NCBI GenBank assembly: GCA_043763845.1
Contig: JAYULE010000052.1
Location: forward strand, 1-64,000
Reading direction: 5' to 3'
From: Pseudopedobacter sp043763845
GTDB lineage: Bacteria > Bacteroidota > Bacteroidia > Sphingobacteriales > Sphingobacteriaceae
DNA length: 64,000 nucleotides
Under the pieces are notes generated by a model, which saw only the letters and a program-made list of their open reading frames with translations, did not search any database and was not told the DNA's origin. Positions 8,792 through 17,232 of the stretch are shown here, piece by piece; positions within the stretch are counted from its first letter, which is position 1, and each line of letters opens with the position of its first letter. A program made the translations under genes and the position numbers.

Positions 8792-9682
8792 TTATTCTCG
8801 ATTGGCGGATTTGCCAAGGCTAACCATAAATTTTTCGCGGGCGGTAATAACCGATAGATAGTACCTAATGTAAAAAACCAAAAGCTTTTGCGCAACATGC
8901 ATTTGTTTTCCTTTTGATATGATTAATGGAATGCTTTTAATGGGTGGCCTAAGGTCATAAATAAACTTTAGTGTTGATTGAAATACACTTTCAGAAACCT
9001 TACTAAATTTAGCCTGACCTCCACCTACGCGTTTAGCTTTTTTTACCAATTCGGCAAGATGATGCCTTGCGGGATGGCTTACGATAACCTCATCGGCATA
9101 TTTAATTTTATGGTTGGCATTACGGGCTCTTACAGCCCATTCGTAATCTCCGCCTGATAGGATATCTTCTCTAAACAGTCCTACATCATCAAAAACATAC
9201 TTAAAAGCGAACATATTGGCGGTTACACCAGTTCCATCTTGCTGCACATAAATATCTTGGTTAAATGCATAAACTGTTTCGTAAAGTTCGGCTTGGGTAA
9301 GCCTTGCCGATTTATAATACAATCTTATTTTTCCGGCTATACGGGCAGTTTTTTCAGCATCGTTTAAAGTTGCAACAGCGTTACTTATCCAATCATCGTC
9401 GGGTATGCAATCAGAATCTGTAAAGCCAATAATTTCGCCAACAGAAAGCATAATTCCAGTGTTACGGGCAACGTACGAACCAGGCCGACTTTCAACTATT
9501 ATTTTGCAGTTTTTGGGAATAAAGTAGTTTTCTGGTATTTTATCTAACGAGTTGTTGTTTACTACAATAATTTCAAAAAAATTAACATCGTAAGTTTGGT
9601 TAGCCAATGATTGCAGGCACAAAGAAAGCCTAAACCAATCTTTATAAGTAGGAATAATAATCGAAACAAATTTCGGATTCAT
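8792..9682 (-). CDS. Glycosyltransferase family 2
   Basis: 296 aa GT-A enzyme. VSIIIPTYKDWFRLSLCLQS at the N-terminus is the GT2 nucleotide-binding strand, and FTDSDCIPDDDW holds the metal-binding D89-x-D91. GGDYEWAVRARNANHKIKYA provides the ED-like catalytic region. The C-terminal ~60 residues are basic and amphipathic (LKFIYDLRPPIKSIPLIISK) and may associate with the membrane. One of four polymer-assembly glycosyltransferases in this block. The specific donor and linkage cannot be assigned. Confidence 0.8.
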   Translation of the reverse strand: MNPKFVSIIIPTYKDWFRLSLCLQSLANQTYDVNFFEIIVVNNNSLDKIPENYFIPKNCKIIVESRPGSYVARNTGIMLSVGEIIGFTDSDCIPDDDWISNAVATLNDAEKTARIAGKIRLYYKSARLTQAELYETVYAFNQDIYVQQDGTGVTANMFAFKYVFDDVGLFREDILSGGDYEWAVRARNANHKIKYADEVIVSHPARHHLAELVKKAKRVGGGQAKFSKVSESVFQSTLKFIYDLRPPIKSIPLIISKGKQMHVAQKLLVFYIRYYLSVITAREKFMVSLGKSANRE

Positions 9683-9720
9683 AATTAAAAATAAAAGGAG
9701 ATGAAAATTGAAAATGAAAC

Positions 9721-10602
9721 CTATTTTAATTGTTTTAAGTACAATTTAGTTTTGAATTTCATTTGCTTAAGCAACCCAACTCGTAGGTTATACTGTTGCA
9801 ATAAGCCGTTTGCGTAATCGGGAAAGCTGGTATAGTTATTTGTAATTTCTGTGTATATGTAATTATCAATTGCTGCATGCAGCTCGGGCGTAAGTAAGGC
9901 CCTATATCTTAATTCATTTTTTATGCGTATGCGTAATTGTATACGATTAGTTAAAATTCGTTTTAGTTTTTCTTTATCGGTTGTTTTTGATACGGAATTA
10001 TCTGAAAAGTGAATAATAGTACTTAAATTTTTATCAACAGATATATTTGCTTGGTTTTTTAACAACCTAAATAACAGGTCATATTCTTGTGATGATGTAA
10101 GATTCTCGTCCCACCCATTCGCCCTTAATAAAGAAGTTTGTCGCCATAAGTTAGAACTGGTTATCCCTAGATTTGATGTAATTAAGCCTTTCCAAATATT
10201 GGTATCGGTATGCCTTATAACTTGGGTTTTACCTCCATTATACTTAAGGAGGCATTCACCCACAACTACATCGGCATTTGTACTGTGTGCAATTTTTAAT
10301 TGATTTGATATTTTATCGGGAAGTAATTCATCATCGGCGTCTAAAAATTGTATCCAATCGCCTTTAGCGTAACGCAACCCACAATTGCGAGCAGCAGGTG
10401 CACCTTTTTTGGGCTCTTTAAACACTTGTATTAAGTTTGGATATTTGGATTGCAGATCTATTAACCTATTAAAAGTATAATCAGTGGAATTATTTTCAAC
10501 CAGAATTATTTCCACATCTTTAGATAACTGAGCAATAACGCTGTTTATAGCTCGTTCAATAAAACTATCGCAATTGTGACAGGGAATAATTACCGATACC
10601 AT
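9721..10602 (-). CDS. Glycosyltransferase family 2
   Basis: 293 aa GT-A protein. MVSVIIPCHNCDSFIERAIN begins the fold, and WIQFLDADDELLPDK contains the DxD metal site (Asp88, Asp90, Asp91). GAPAARNCGLRYAKGDW is the usual block before it. It lies 38 bp upstream (in transcription order) of the other GT2 and 16 bp from the flippase gene, consistent with one operon. Acceptor and donor are unknown. Confidence 0.8.
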   Translation of the reverse strand: MVSVIIPCHNCDSFIERAINSVIAQLSKDVEIILVENNSTDYTFNRLIDLQSKYPNLIQVFKEPKKGAPAARNCGLRYAKGDWIQFLDADDELLPDKISNQLKIAHSTNADVVVGECLLKYNGGKTQVIRHTDTNIWKGLITSNLGITSSNLWRQTSLLRANGWDENLTSSQEYDLLFRLLKNQANISVDKNLSTIIHFSDNSVSKTTDKEKLKRILTNRIQLRIRIKNELRYRALLTPELHAAIDNYIYTEITNNYTSFPDYANGLLQQYNLRVGLLKQMKFKTKLYLKQLK

Positions 10603-10618
10603 ATTTTCATTAAATTAA

Positions 10619-12082
10619 TTAGTTTTTTCTAAAGCTTTTATAAAATGATAGAAGTTCTTCTTTCATAAACAACCAGATTACCCCCGCGTAAATAAGGCAA
10701 CTAAGCATTCCTATAACTACATAGTTTACACCTATCCACTTAAAAAAATACATTATTAAAGCGGTAATTGCTGCACCAATAACAGGTGCTTTTATTGCAG
10801 CAAAAAATTCGAAAAAAGTAATTTTTACAGGAATTAAATAGTTAAAAGTGTATTTGGCAAAAAGAACTACCCCTACTTTATTAAATAAAATAGCCCAAGC
10901 TGCACCAATTATGCCATAGTAATAAACCCCAATTACTAATGAAGGTAAAAATATTAATGCTTTTAAAACCTGTTGTTTCATCTCTAAGCTAGGCTTACCA
11001 AGCCCTCTTAACAGTGCGGTATTGCCACTAACTAAAATATGAAGCATTACCGAAAATGAAAGGATTTGCAATGGGATTACAGTTCCCCTCCATTTTTCCC
11101 CAAAAATGTTCACTACAAATTGATCGCCTATTACAATAAAATATACCATAATTGGAAAAACAAATAGGCAGTTTAAAAGAATTACGTTTAAGTAGTATCG
11201 TTTTAATAAAGCTGGTTCATTTTGTTTTTTTCCATAAATAGGATACATAACGTTATTTACTACCGCCATCATACGGCTTCTAAAAATATCAGTTAAAACA
11301 AATGCAAGGGTATAAATACCTAACGATGTTGCACCTAATAGCTTTCCTATTAATAAATAATCTACATTGTTATATAGATAATTTAAAATATTAGACCCAG
11401 TAGTATAAACACCAAAGCCAAATACATCTTTAAACGCTTGTTTTTCTATAATAAAAGCTGGTTTCCACTTGGTGGCGTTAAAAAACAATGGGATAGCAAA
11501 CAATACCGTAGCCACCGAATTAAACACTAGAGCCCAAATACCAGCTCCCATTAAGGCCATAATAAGCGATATGCTGCCGGCAAGTATATTAGAAGTGTTA
11601 TCAATAAAAGCCAGTTTTTTAAAATTCATTTGTTTTATTAACTGTGCTTTATGTACCAAGTTAACTGGACTAAATAAAATGCCAATACTTAAAACAGGAA
11701 TTATATGCCTAAGCATAGGCTCTTGATAAAATATTGCAGCAATTTGTGCAATTCCCAAACTCATAATTAAATATAAACACACAGACCAGCACACTCCTAC
11801 CCAAAATGCAGTATGATAATGCTCAACACGAAGGTGTTCTACTTTACGTTGTACTAAGGCAGCACCAACTCCTAAATCGTTTAACACCTGTACAAAACCT
11901 GTAAAAACAACGGCCATACCCACAATACCAAACTGACTCGGAAAAAGCAGTTTTGCAAGAACAAGTTTAAGTCCGAAAGCAAATGCCTGATTTACTATCA
12001 TTTGAATAAAATTCCAAATGATGCCACTGGCAACTAATTTTTCATCGGTTTGTATAACTGGCGTTTTTAAGATACTCTCCAT
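10619..12082 (-). CDS. Wzx-type polysaccharide flippase (MOP superfamily)
   Basis: 487 aa integral membrane protein with about a dozen hydrophobic segments. The N-terminal part (IWNFIQMIVNQAFAFGLKLV, then LLFPSQFGIVGMAVVFTGFV) is typical of Wzx/lipopolysaccharide exporters of the WzxC/TuaB type. It is expected to flip undecaprenyl-linked repeat units to the periplasm. A Wzx, Wzy, Wzc and Wza set is therefore present in the locus, supporting a Wzy-dependent pathway. Confidence 0.85.
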   Translation of the reverse strand: MESILKTPVIQTDEKLVASGIIWNFIQMIVNQAFAFGLKLVLAKLLFPSQFGIVGMAVVFTGFVQVLNDLGVGAALVQRKVEHLRVEHYHTAFWVGVCWSVCLYLIMSLGIAQIAAIFYQEPMLRHIIPVLSIGILFSPVNLVHKAQLIKQMNFKKLAFIDNTSNILAGSISLIMALMGAGIWALVFNSVATVLFAIPLFFNATKWKPAFIIEKQAFKDVFGFGVYTTGSNILNYLYNNVDYLLIGKLLGATSLGIYTLAFVLTDIFRSRMMAVVNNVMYPIYGKKQNEPALLKRYYLNVILLNCLFVFPIMVYFIVIGDQFVVNIFGEKWRGTVIPLQILSFSVMLHILVSGNTALLRGLGKPSLEMKQQVLKALIFLPSLVIGVYYYGIIGAAWAILFNKVGVVLFAKYTFNYLIPVKITFFEFFAAIKAPVIGAAITALIMYFFKWIGVNYVVIGMLSCLIYAGVIWLFMKEELLSFYKSFRKN

Positions 12083-12107
12083 TTAAATATAATAAATTTT
12101 TTAGAGC

Positions 12108-13343
12108 TTAAATGGCGTGGTTAAACAATAAACTATCTTCAATCTTTTTTTCTTTTGGTGCTTCGCAAGCAATAATGTGATTATATAAAACTTGGTGTTT
12201 GTTTATATATTTTTTTACTGAAAACTTACTGGCTTCATGCATACAGTTGAGTTTCTTTTCGGCCAATTCATTTCTATTGTTTAAGATATGAGTTATTTGT
12301 GCCATCATGCTTCCTGTTGTTGGGGTAAAAATCCACGAGCTGTACGGACTGTAAAGTTCTTTTAAGCCTCCCCTATCTGATTGGCAAACTGGTACCATAT
12401 ACGAAAGCGACTCAATTACAATTCGCCCAAATGGTTCGTTCCACAATGCGGGTACTATTAAAACATCAATGCTGCTATAGAAATCTGTTTGCTTGGCAAC
12501 ACCTAAAAATTGATGTTGTATGCCCACCAATTTGCCTTTAAGTTTACTAATGAATTCTATTTCCCCTTTCCCAGCAAACACTATTTTTATATCTTTTTTT
12601 AATTCTGTTGGTAACATAGCCAATTCGTCTACCAAATATTCAACCCCCTTGTCTTTATCAATTCGGCCTATGTACCCAAGTACCATCTGCTTATCTGGTA
12701 CATTTATTTTTAACACACTATCATTGGCATCAACCGCATTATATATAACACTACTTTTATCACTAACTTCTTTACTAAAAGAATTATATTTATTTAATAT
12801 GAAATTGCTTATACCAATAAAATGATCTGGGTATTTAAAAAAGCGGTTTTTTACTGAATTAGTTACACCACAAGGCGCACATAACAACTGGCAATTGCCA
12901 CCATTGTACATATTGCATTTATGGCAAAGCATATAATAATCGCGTAGGGAGTGTACCAACGGAATATCTAAAGACTTTATAGTTCGCCATAAGAAAGGCG
13001 AAAATCCTTGAATACTATTGGTATGTACTAAATCTGGAACTATCCTCTTTAGTATTGCTTTTATTTTGTAGTGGTACGAAAAATTGAATGAATCTATAAG
13101 ATGCCAAAGCACCTTGCTTACTTGCGAACGTTCCTTTTTTTCAATGCTGTTAAAAATGTTTTGTTGTTTAATACTAATTACAATTACTCCGTTAACACGA
13201 TAAACTTTATTATGCAAGCCTGTGGTGAGCACATAAATAGAATTACCCGCTCCAAGCATCCCTTCGGCAAGTAACTGAACCGAAATTTCGGCTCCACCAA
13301 CAAATGCTGGGTAATAATAAGTATTGGTAATTAATACTCTCAT
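12108..13343 (-). CDS. Glycosyltransferase family 4
   Basis: 411 aa GT-B enzyme. The N-terminal domain begins MRVLITNTYYYPAFVGGAEI. The C-terminal donor domain has LGYIGRIDKDKGVEYLVDEL and the EX7E motif EPFGRIVIE. A Cys-rich stretch (Cys140, 143, 151, 155, 158) follows HSLRDYYMLC and resembles the possible metal-binding insert seen in some GT4 enzymes. Its ATG overlaps the end of the upstream GT4 gene by 4 bp, suggesting translational coupling. Sugar specificity is unknown. Confidence 0.83.
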   Translation of the reverse strand: MRVLITNTYYYPAFVGGAEISVQLLAEGMLGAGNSIYVLTTGLHNKVYRVNGVIVISIKQQNIFNSIEKKERSQVSKVLWHLIDSFNFSYHYKIKAILKRIVPDLVHTNSIQGFSPFLWRTIKSLDIPLVHSLRDYYMLCHKCNMYNGGNCQLLCAPCGVTNSVKNRFFKYPDHFIGISNFILNKYNSFSKEVSDKSSVIYNAVDANDSVLKINVPDKQMVLGYIGRIDKDKGVEYLVDELAMLPTELKKDIKIVFAGKGEIEFISKLKGKLVGIQHQFLGVAKQTDFYSSIDVLIVPALWNEPFGRIVIESLSYMVPVCQSDRGGLKELYSPYSSWIFTPTTGSMMAQITHILNNRNELAEKKLNCMHEASKFSVKKYINKHQVLYNHIIACEAPKEKKIEDSLLFNHAI

Positions 13344-14512
13344 GCAACCACGGCATTTGGCACAAAACCATCTTTTACTGTCGCAGGAACCACGTTATTT
13401 AAAGCGTATTTTCCCATAACAAATTGCCGTATTTTAGAAACAAATGCACCTTCATCAAACGATTCGGCATGGTGACGAATGAATGCGGGGTCGAACTCTA
13501 AAGTTTGGAAAAGTTTTACAGCATTAGTTAAGGATTCTTTAGTTTGCTGATTGAAAAAAACAGCTGTAGATTTTAGCGAGTCTCCTTCATAAGGTATCAT
13601 AGTTTCTAGCACCCCCCCTTTGCCATACGCTATTACAGGCCGTCCAGATGCATTAGCTTCCAAAGGTGTTATGCCATAATCTTCTAACTGTGGAAATATA
13701 AATGCTTTACAGTTAGCATAAACGCCTGCAAGTTCCTCGCTGTTAAGGCCACTTAAAAAAGTAATATTAGGACCAGATTTTTTCTTGATCTCCGTCTCCA
13801 TAGACCCTTTACCAACTACAACCAATTGTTTATCGGGCATATCTATAAATGTATCAATTACCATATCAACTTTTTTATATGCTTCGAAACGTGATACAAT
13901 TAAATAGTAATCACCAGTTGTACCCGTTAGGTAAAAATTTTTACATTTTACCGATGGATTGATGATAGTTACCTCATTTTTAGGATGATAAGCAGCTTTT
14001 ATTCTTGGCAGTACTTCACGAGAGTTGGTAATAAACCAGTTGGTTTTATCAGCAAAGCTTTTATCAACACCCTTTAAAAAGTTTATAACTATGTTGTAAA
14101 CAAACTTTTTAGCAAAACCCGAATTAAACACTTTATCGTAAGACTCGGTACTCCAAACCAACCGAAACGGATTATGACAATAGGTTATTATGAGCGCATT
14201 GGGGTTGGTTTTAATGTATTTAGCACAATGTGTAGTAGATTGCAGTACCACATCGTACCCGCTAACATCTAACTGCTGCATTGCTAAAATGCCTAGGGGA
14301 AAATAAAATCGTTTACTATTTTTTTCGCTGTGAATAAATTTGCCAAACCAGCTGGTTTTTACTTCGCAATCCTTAAACTCGGGGTAAGTGTTTTTCGAAT
14401 CGTAACATAAAGTATAAACGGGCGCTTTAGGAAATGCATTGTGAAAGCTAAGTGCAACCTGTTCGGCACCTCCTTTACACACTAGATTGTCGTGTACAAT
14501 AGCTATTTTCAT
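13340..14512 (-). CDS. Glycosyltransferase family 4 (mannosyltransferase-like)
   Basis: 390 aa from the ATG at 14512, giving MKIAIVHDNLVCKGGAEQVA, the normal GT4 (WbaZ-like) beginning. The frame is open back to a GTG at 14659, but that extension reads through element R3 and its micropalindrome (peptide CLPAGR), so it is rejected. The donor domain shows LIVSRFEAYKKVDMVIDTF and FPQLEDYGITPLEANASG with the EX7E-type pair. It is the first gene of the GT4-GT4-Wzx-GT2-GT2 block. The mannosyl assignment is by family resemblance only. Confidence 0.83.
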   Translation of the reverse strand: MKIAIVHDNLVCKGGAEQVALSFHNAFPKAPVYTLCYDSKNTYPEFKDCEVKTSWFGKFIHSEKNSKRFYFPLGILAMQQLDVSGYDVVLQSTTHCAKYIKTNPNALIITYCHNPFRLVWSTESYDKVFNSGFAKKFVYNIVINFLKGVDKSFADKTNWFITNSREVLPRIKAAYHPKNEVTIINPSVKCKNFYLTGTTGDYYLIVSRFEAYKKVDMVIDTFIDMPDKQLVVVGKGSMETEIKKKSGPNITFLSGLNSEELAGVYANCKAFIFPQLEDYGITPLEANASGRPVIAYGKGGVLETMIPYEGDSLKSTAVFFNQQTKESLTNAVKLFQTLEFDPAFIRHHAESFDEGAFVSKIRQFVMGKYALNNVVPATVKDGFVPNAVVA

Positions 14513-14572
14513 AATTAATATATTTGTTTTTAAGTAGATGTTTTTTGTAAGCGGTACAAGTTTTTTTTTAAT

Positions 14573-14820
14573 AACCTGAGTTGGATTAATAAAACATTGT
14601 TTATTATAGTTGTGACAATGATTTGGGCGTTTCCTGCCTGCCGGTAGGCAAGGTAACACGCCGTTCGCTATATCTTTTTTTATTTGTCTATCCCCCCGAC
14701 CCCCGAAGGGGGAGATTCGGCGTAAAAAAAGGATGCCGCTGCCGTCGTTAACGCTTTAAAATCGTAAATAACATTGATTTACAGCAAATTATACTATAGC
14801 TTAATAATCGAGCTAAGGTT
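14573..14820 (+). mobile_element. Short TIR element, copy R3 (full length)
   Basis: 248-bp non-coding element with left end AACCTGAGTTGGATTAATAA and right end TTAATAATCGAGCTAAGGTT, imperfect inverted repeats of each other (about 16 of 20). It contains the shared core with CCCCGACCCCCGAAGGGGGA and CGTCGTTAACGC. A 21-bp micropalindrome interrupts it at 14633-14653. It occupies most of the 383-bp gap between the GT4 gene and the glycosidase-like gene; the rest of the gap shows nothing recognisable. Confidence 0.65.
14633..14653. repeat. GC-rich micropalindrome b
   Basis: Near-palindromic 21-mer (CCTGCCTGCCGG..AGGCAAGG pattern) sits between GGCGTTT and TAACACG. Copy R2 lacks the insertion and reads GGCGTTTTAACACGCT, while copy R5 has a near-identical insert at 57002-57022. 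Confidence 0.65.
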
Positions 14821-14895
14821 TTTAATAAGTTAAAAAACAGCCGAGCAAACGGAGTTGCTTAGCAAGTTTAAAATTAAACGTCTTATTATTTAAGC

Positions 14896-15891
14896 TTAAA
14901 GCCCTAGATTGTGAATGAATTGTTTAAAATCTTGATAGGCATCTTTATAAACGTATTTTCCAGAGTTATCTTTAAAAACTAAGCCATAAAATGCCTCATT
15001 ATAATCTATCATTTTAAGTGCTGGCTGGTCATATAACTCGTAAATAAATATCCCAGTTACACCTCTGGAAATCATATCGGGAATACTTTTTACAATGTAT
15101 TGGCTCTGTTTAGCAAAACTGGCTTTACCTGTACCTTTAGAGTGGTTAAATTCTGTAACCCATATTGGTTTATTAAACCTGCTTTTAAATATTGCCAATA
15201 CATCATCACCATTAGGCTTTGCAGCACCAATTGGTCCCATGTTTGAATACCAATGGCAACCAATAATGTCGTAATTAACGTTATTATCTTTAAGCAATTG
15301 CAAGTAATAATAATGTATATAACTTACTGATAAGGTAATTTTTATTGAAGGATTGGCCGATTTTACTCCATCGGAAAATCCCTTAATTGCAGCAATTAAT
15401 CTTTCCGATTTTTCAACATTATAATCTTTTTTCTTGGTTCCGCTGAGATTGCCTGGCAACATCATCTTATTATCTGCTTCATTATTAACTTCAAGTATAG
15501 ATATATATTCTTTGTAGCGAAATGCAAAATTTTGTCCTTGAATATAACTTTTTTTATACATTGAAGCATTGCTGAGGCGTTTTATGCCGCTTTGCATTAA
15601 TACTGGCAATGCCATTATCCCATTAGATTTTAACTTTTGAAGTAAATCAAGAAATAAATGTTCTTTTTTTGCACAACCGTTACTATCTAGCAACACATCA
15701 AACCTATAACTTTTTAGTTTCAAATCGTTTAACGTATTTATTTGATCATCTATGTTGTTAGCATATGCCAATTGGGTAAGCGGGTGTCCGTTTATACCCC
15801 ATACAAATTGACTAGAAGCTACCTGCCCATCACATTTGCAACACATACCTATCATTAAGATTGCGATACTGGCACTAAATAAACTACGCAT
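14896..15891 (-). CDS. Glycoside-hydrolase-like secreted protein (clan GH-A-type fold), EPS-locus paralogue 2
   Basis: 331 aa with an N-terminal signal ending near GMCCKCDGQ; whether Cys17, Cys18 or Cys20 is lipidated is unclear. It is the catalytic core without the C-terminal domain of the 561-2108 paralogue. Candidate acid/base is Glu138 in EVNNEAD and candidate nucleophile is Glu247 in KPIWVTEFNH; both are Glu here, so an active glycosidase is plausible. The gene overlaps the end of the Wzy-like gene by 8 bp and is thus tied to the polysaccharide operon. Periplasmic or surface glycosidases are common in such loci, where they trim or clear polymer. I cannot name the GH family. Confidence 0.68.
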   Translation of the reverse strand: MRSLFSASIAILMIGMCCKCDGQVASSQFVWGINGHPLTQLAYANNIDDQINTLNDLKLKSYRFDVLLDSNGCAKKEHLFLDLLQKLKSNGIMALPVLMQSGIKRLSNASMYKKSYIQGQNFAFRYKEYISILEVNNEADNKMMLPGNLSGTKKKDYNVEKSERLIAAIKGFSDGVKSANPSIKITLSVSYIHYYYLQLLKDNNVNYDIIGCHWYSNMGPIGAAKPNGDDVLAIFKSRFNKPIWVTEFNHSKGTGKASFAKQSQYIVKSIPDMISRGVTGIFIYELYDQPALKMIDYNEAFYGLVFKDNSGKYVYKDAYQDFKQFIHNLGL

Positions 15892-17218
15892 TTATTAAAA
15901 GTTTAGCAGAAACATTGTATTTACTATATGGTTGCGGTTTTTCAACTGGTTCCTTTAAATTTTGTAATACATACCCTAAGCCTATATATATCCACAAAGA
16001 AGGATACGCAAATTCGGGAACGGTAGCCATCATAATTAAATAAACCAAAAACAGGCCTGCTTTGTAGCAGATAGAAATTAACTTACCAGGAATTTTTAGC
16101 CAAAGATTTTTAAGAACGAACGTTGTGAACAGAATAATACCTATTAACCCGTTATTTAAAATTATAGTAGAAAAAAAGTCGGTTGAGCGTACATACCCAA
16201 ATCCAATTCCGAATGCTTGGCTAAACCCATTTAAGCTAGCCCAAAATGCCAAATGGTTTGTAAATCCGTTACTCCTGTCTCTGGCCGATGCGCTTCCTTC
16301 TAATTTACCAGCAAAAACAAAATTGTAAATACTATCCAGCATGTGCTGAAACATATCTAATTGTAAAACAAAACATACAATCACAATTGCAATACTTAAA
16401 TAGTAAAATAATTGAAACTGCCTGCGGTAAATAATCCAGAAACTGCCAAACAATATCATGCAAGCATATGCTGTTGTAGAGAATGTTAAAATAAGGCAAC
16501 CCAGCAGTAAAACGCTATCAAAAGTTCTTTTTAAACCAAAACTTAACACCCAAAACGGAAATACAGTAAAAACAAACATTGATGGTTCGCCAGTATAACT
16601 TTTAAAGCGTAACATACTAATGCCACCCAAACTAACAGTTTGAAAAAGAGAAGCTGATTTTTCGCTTTCGCCAAAAGTACGGTTAACCATAAAATCGCCA
16701 TTTTGGCCTGTTAGCATATAAAAACAAAACTCGTATAAACCGTAAAAGCATAATAACCTTAGGCCCCAGTATATATATATGATAATTTTATCGGTAGAAA
16801 AATATTTTACGTAAGAATAAATTACAAAACCAACTAAAAGAGGTAACATTTGAGTTAAATGCGACTTGCGATAAAAAGTTTTGGTATAATCGGCATGATT
16901 AATAAGAATTAGCGGTTTTATTAATTTTAAATGGGTAACCAAATTTATAAACTGCGAAAAAAAACTTAATACCGCTATTACACATAAAAAATATAACAAG
17001 TCTTGATAAAAAAGATATTTATTTTCTTTTAAATCAGTTAAAGGAATAATAAAAAATAGTAAACCTGCCAACACCGTAATAATTGTTGTTCCTGGTATTA
17101 CTGGTACTAACAAAAACGCTGATATTGGAAAAAAAAGCATCAACAAGTTAATATAACGAGTAATAAAGTTACTCTCTGTGTTATACAAATGCTGCATCGC
17201 AAAGCTATTAGTAATCAT
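15884..17218 (-). CDS. O-antigen ligase/polymerase-like membrane protein (Wzy candidate)
   Basis: 444 aa polytopic membrane protein with about ten hydrophobic segments and a long soluble loop (about 285-320, GKLEGSASARDRSNGFTNHL). This is the layout of Wzy polymerases and WaaL ligases. GFGYVRSTDFFSTIILNNGL after the loop resembles the conserved His/Arg-containing region of the O-antigen ligase domain. It lies between the Wzc-type gene (15 bp upstream) and the overlapping glycosidase-like gene, so polymerase is the better guess. The family diverges strongly, and the call rests on topology and context. Confidence 0.7.
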   Translation of the reverse strand: MITNSFAMQHLYNTESNFITRYINLLMLFFPISAFLLVPVIPGTTIITVLAGLLFFIIPLTDLKENKYLFYQDLLYFLCVIAVLSFFSQFINLVTHLKLIKPLILINHADYTKTFYRKSHLTQMLPLLVGFVIYSYVKYFSTDKIIIYIYWGLRLLCFYGLYEFCFYMLTGQNGDFMVNRTFGESEKSASLFQTVSLGGISMLRFKSYTGEPSMFVFTVFPFWVLSFGLKRTFDSVLLLGCLILTFSTTAYACMILFGSFWIIYRRQFQLFYYLSIAIVIVCFVLQLDMFQHMLDSIYNFVFAGKLEGSASARDRSNGFTNHLAFWASLNGFSQAFGIGFGYVRSTDFFSTIILNNGLIGIILFTTFVLKNLWLKIPGKLISICYKAGLFLVYLIMMATVPEFAYPSLWIYIGLGYVLQNLKEPVEKPQPYSKYNVSAKLLINA

Positions 17219-17232
17219 TGTGGTTTTGTACG

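Noticed and set aside
14513..14659. 49-residue N-terminal extension of the GT4 protein from a GTG start
   Set aside because: It is translated from element R3 and its micropalindrome. The conserved GT4 start is the ATG at 14512.
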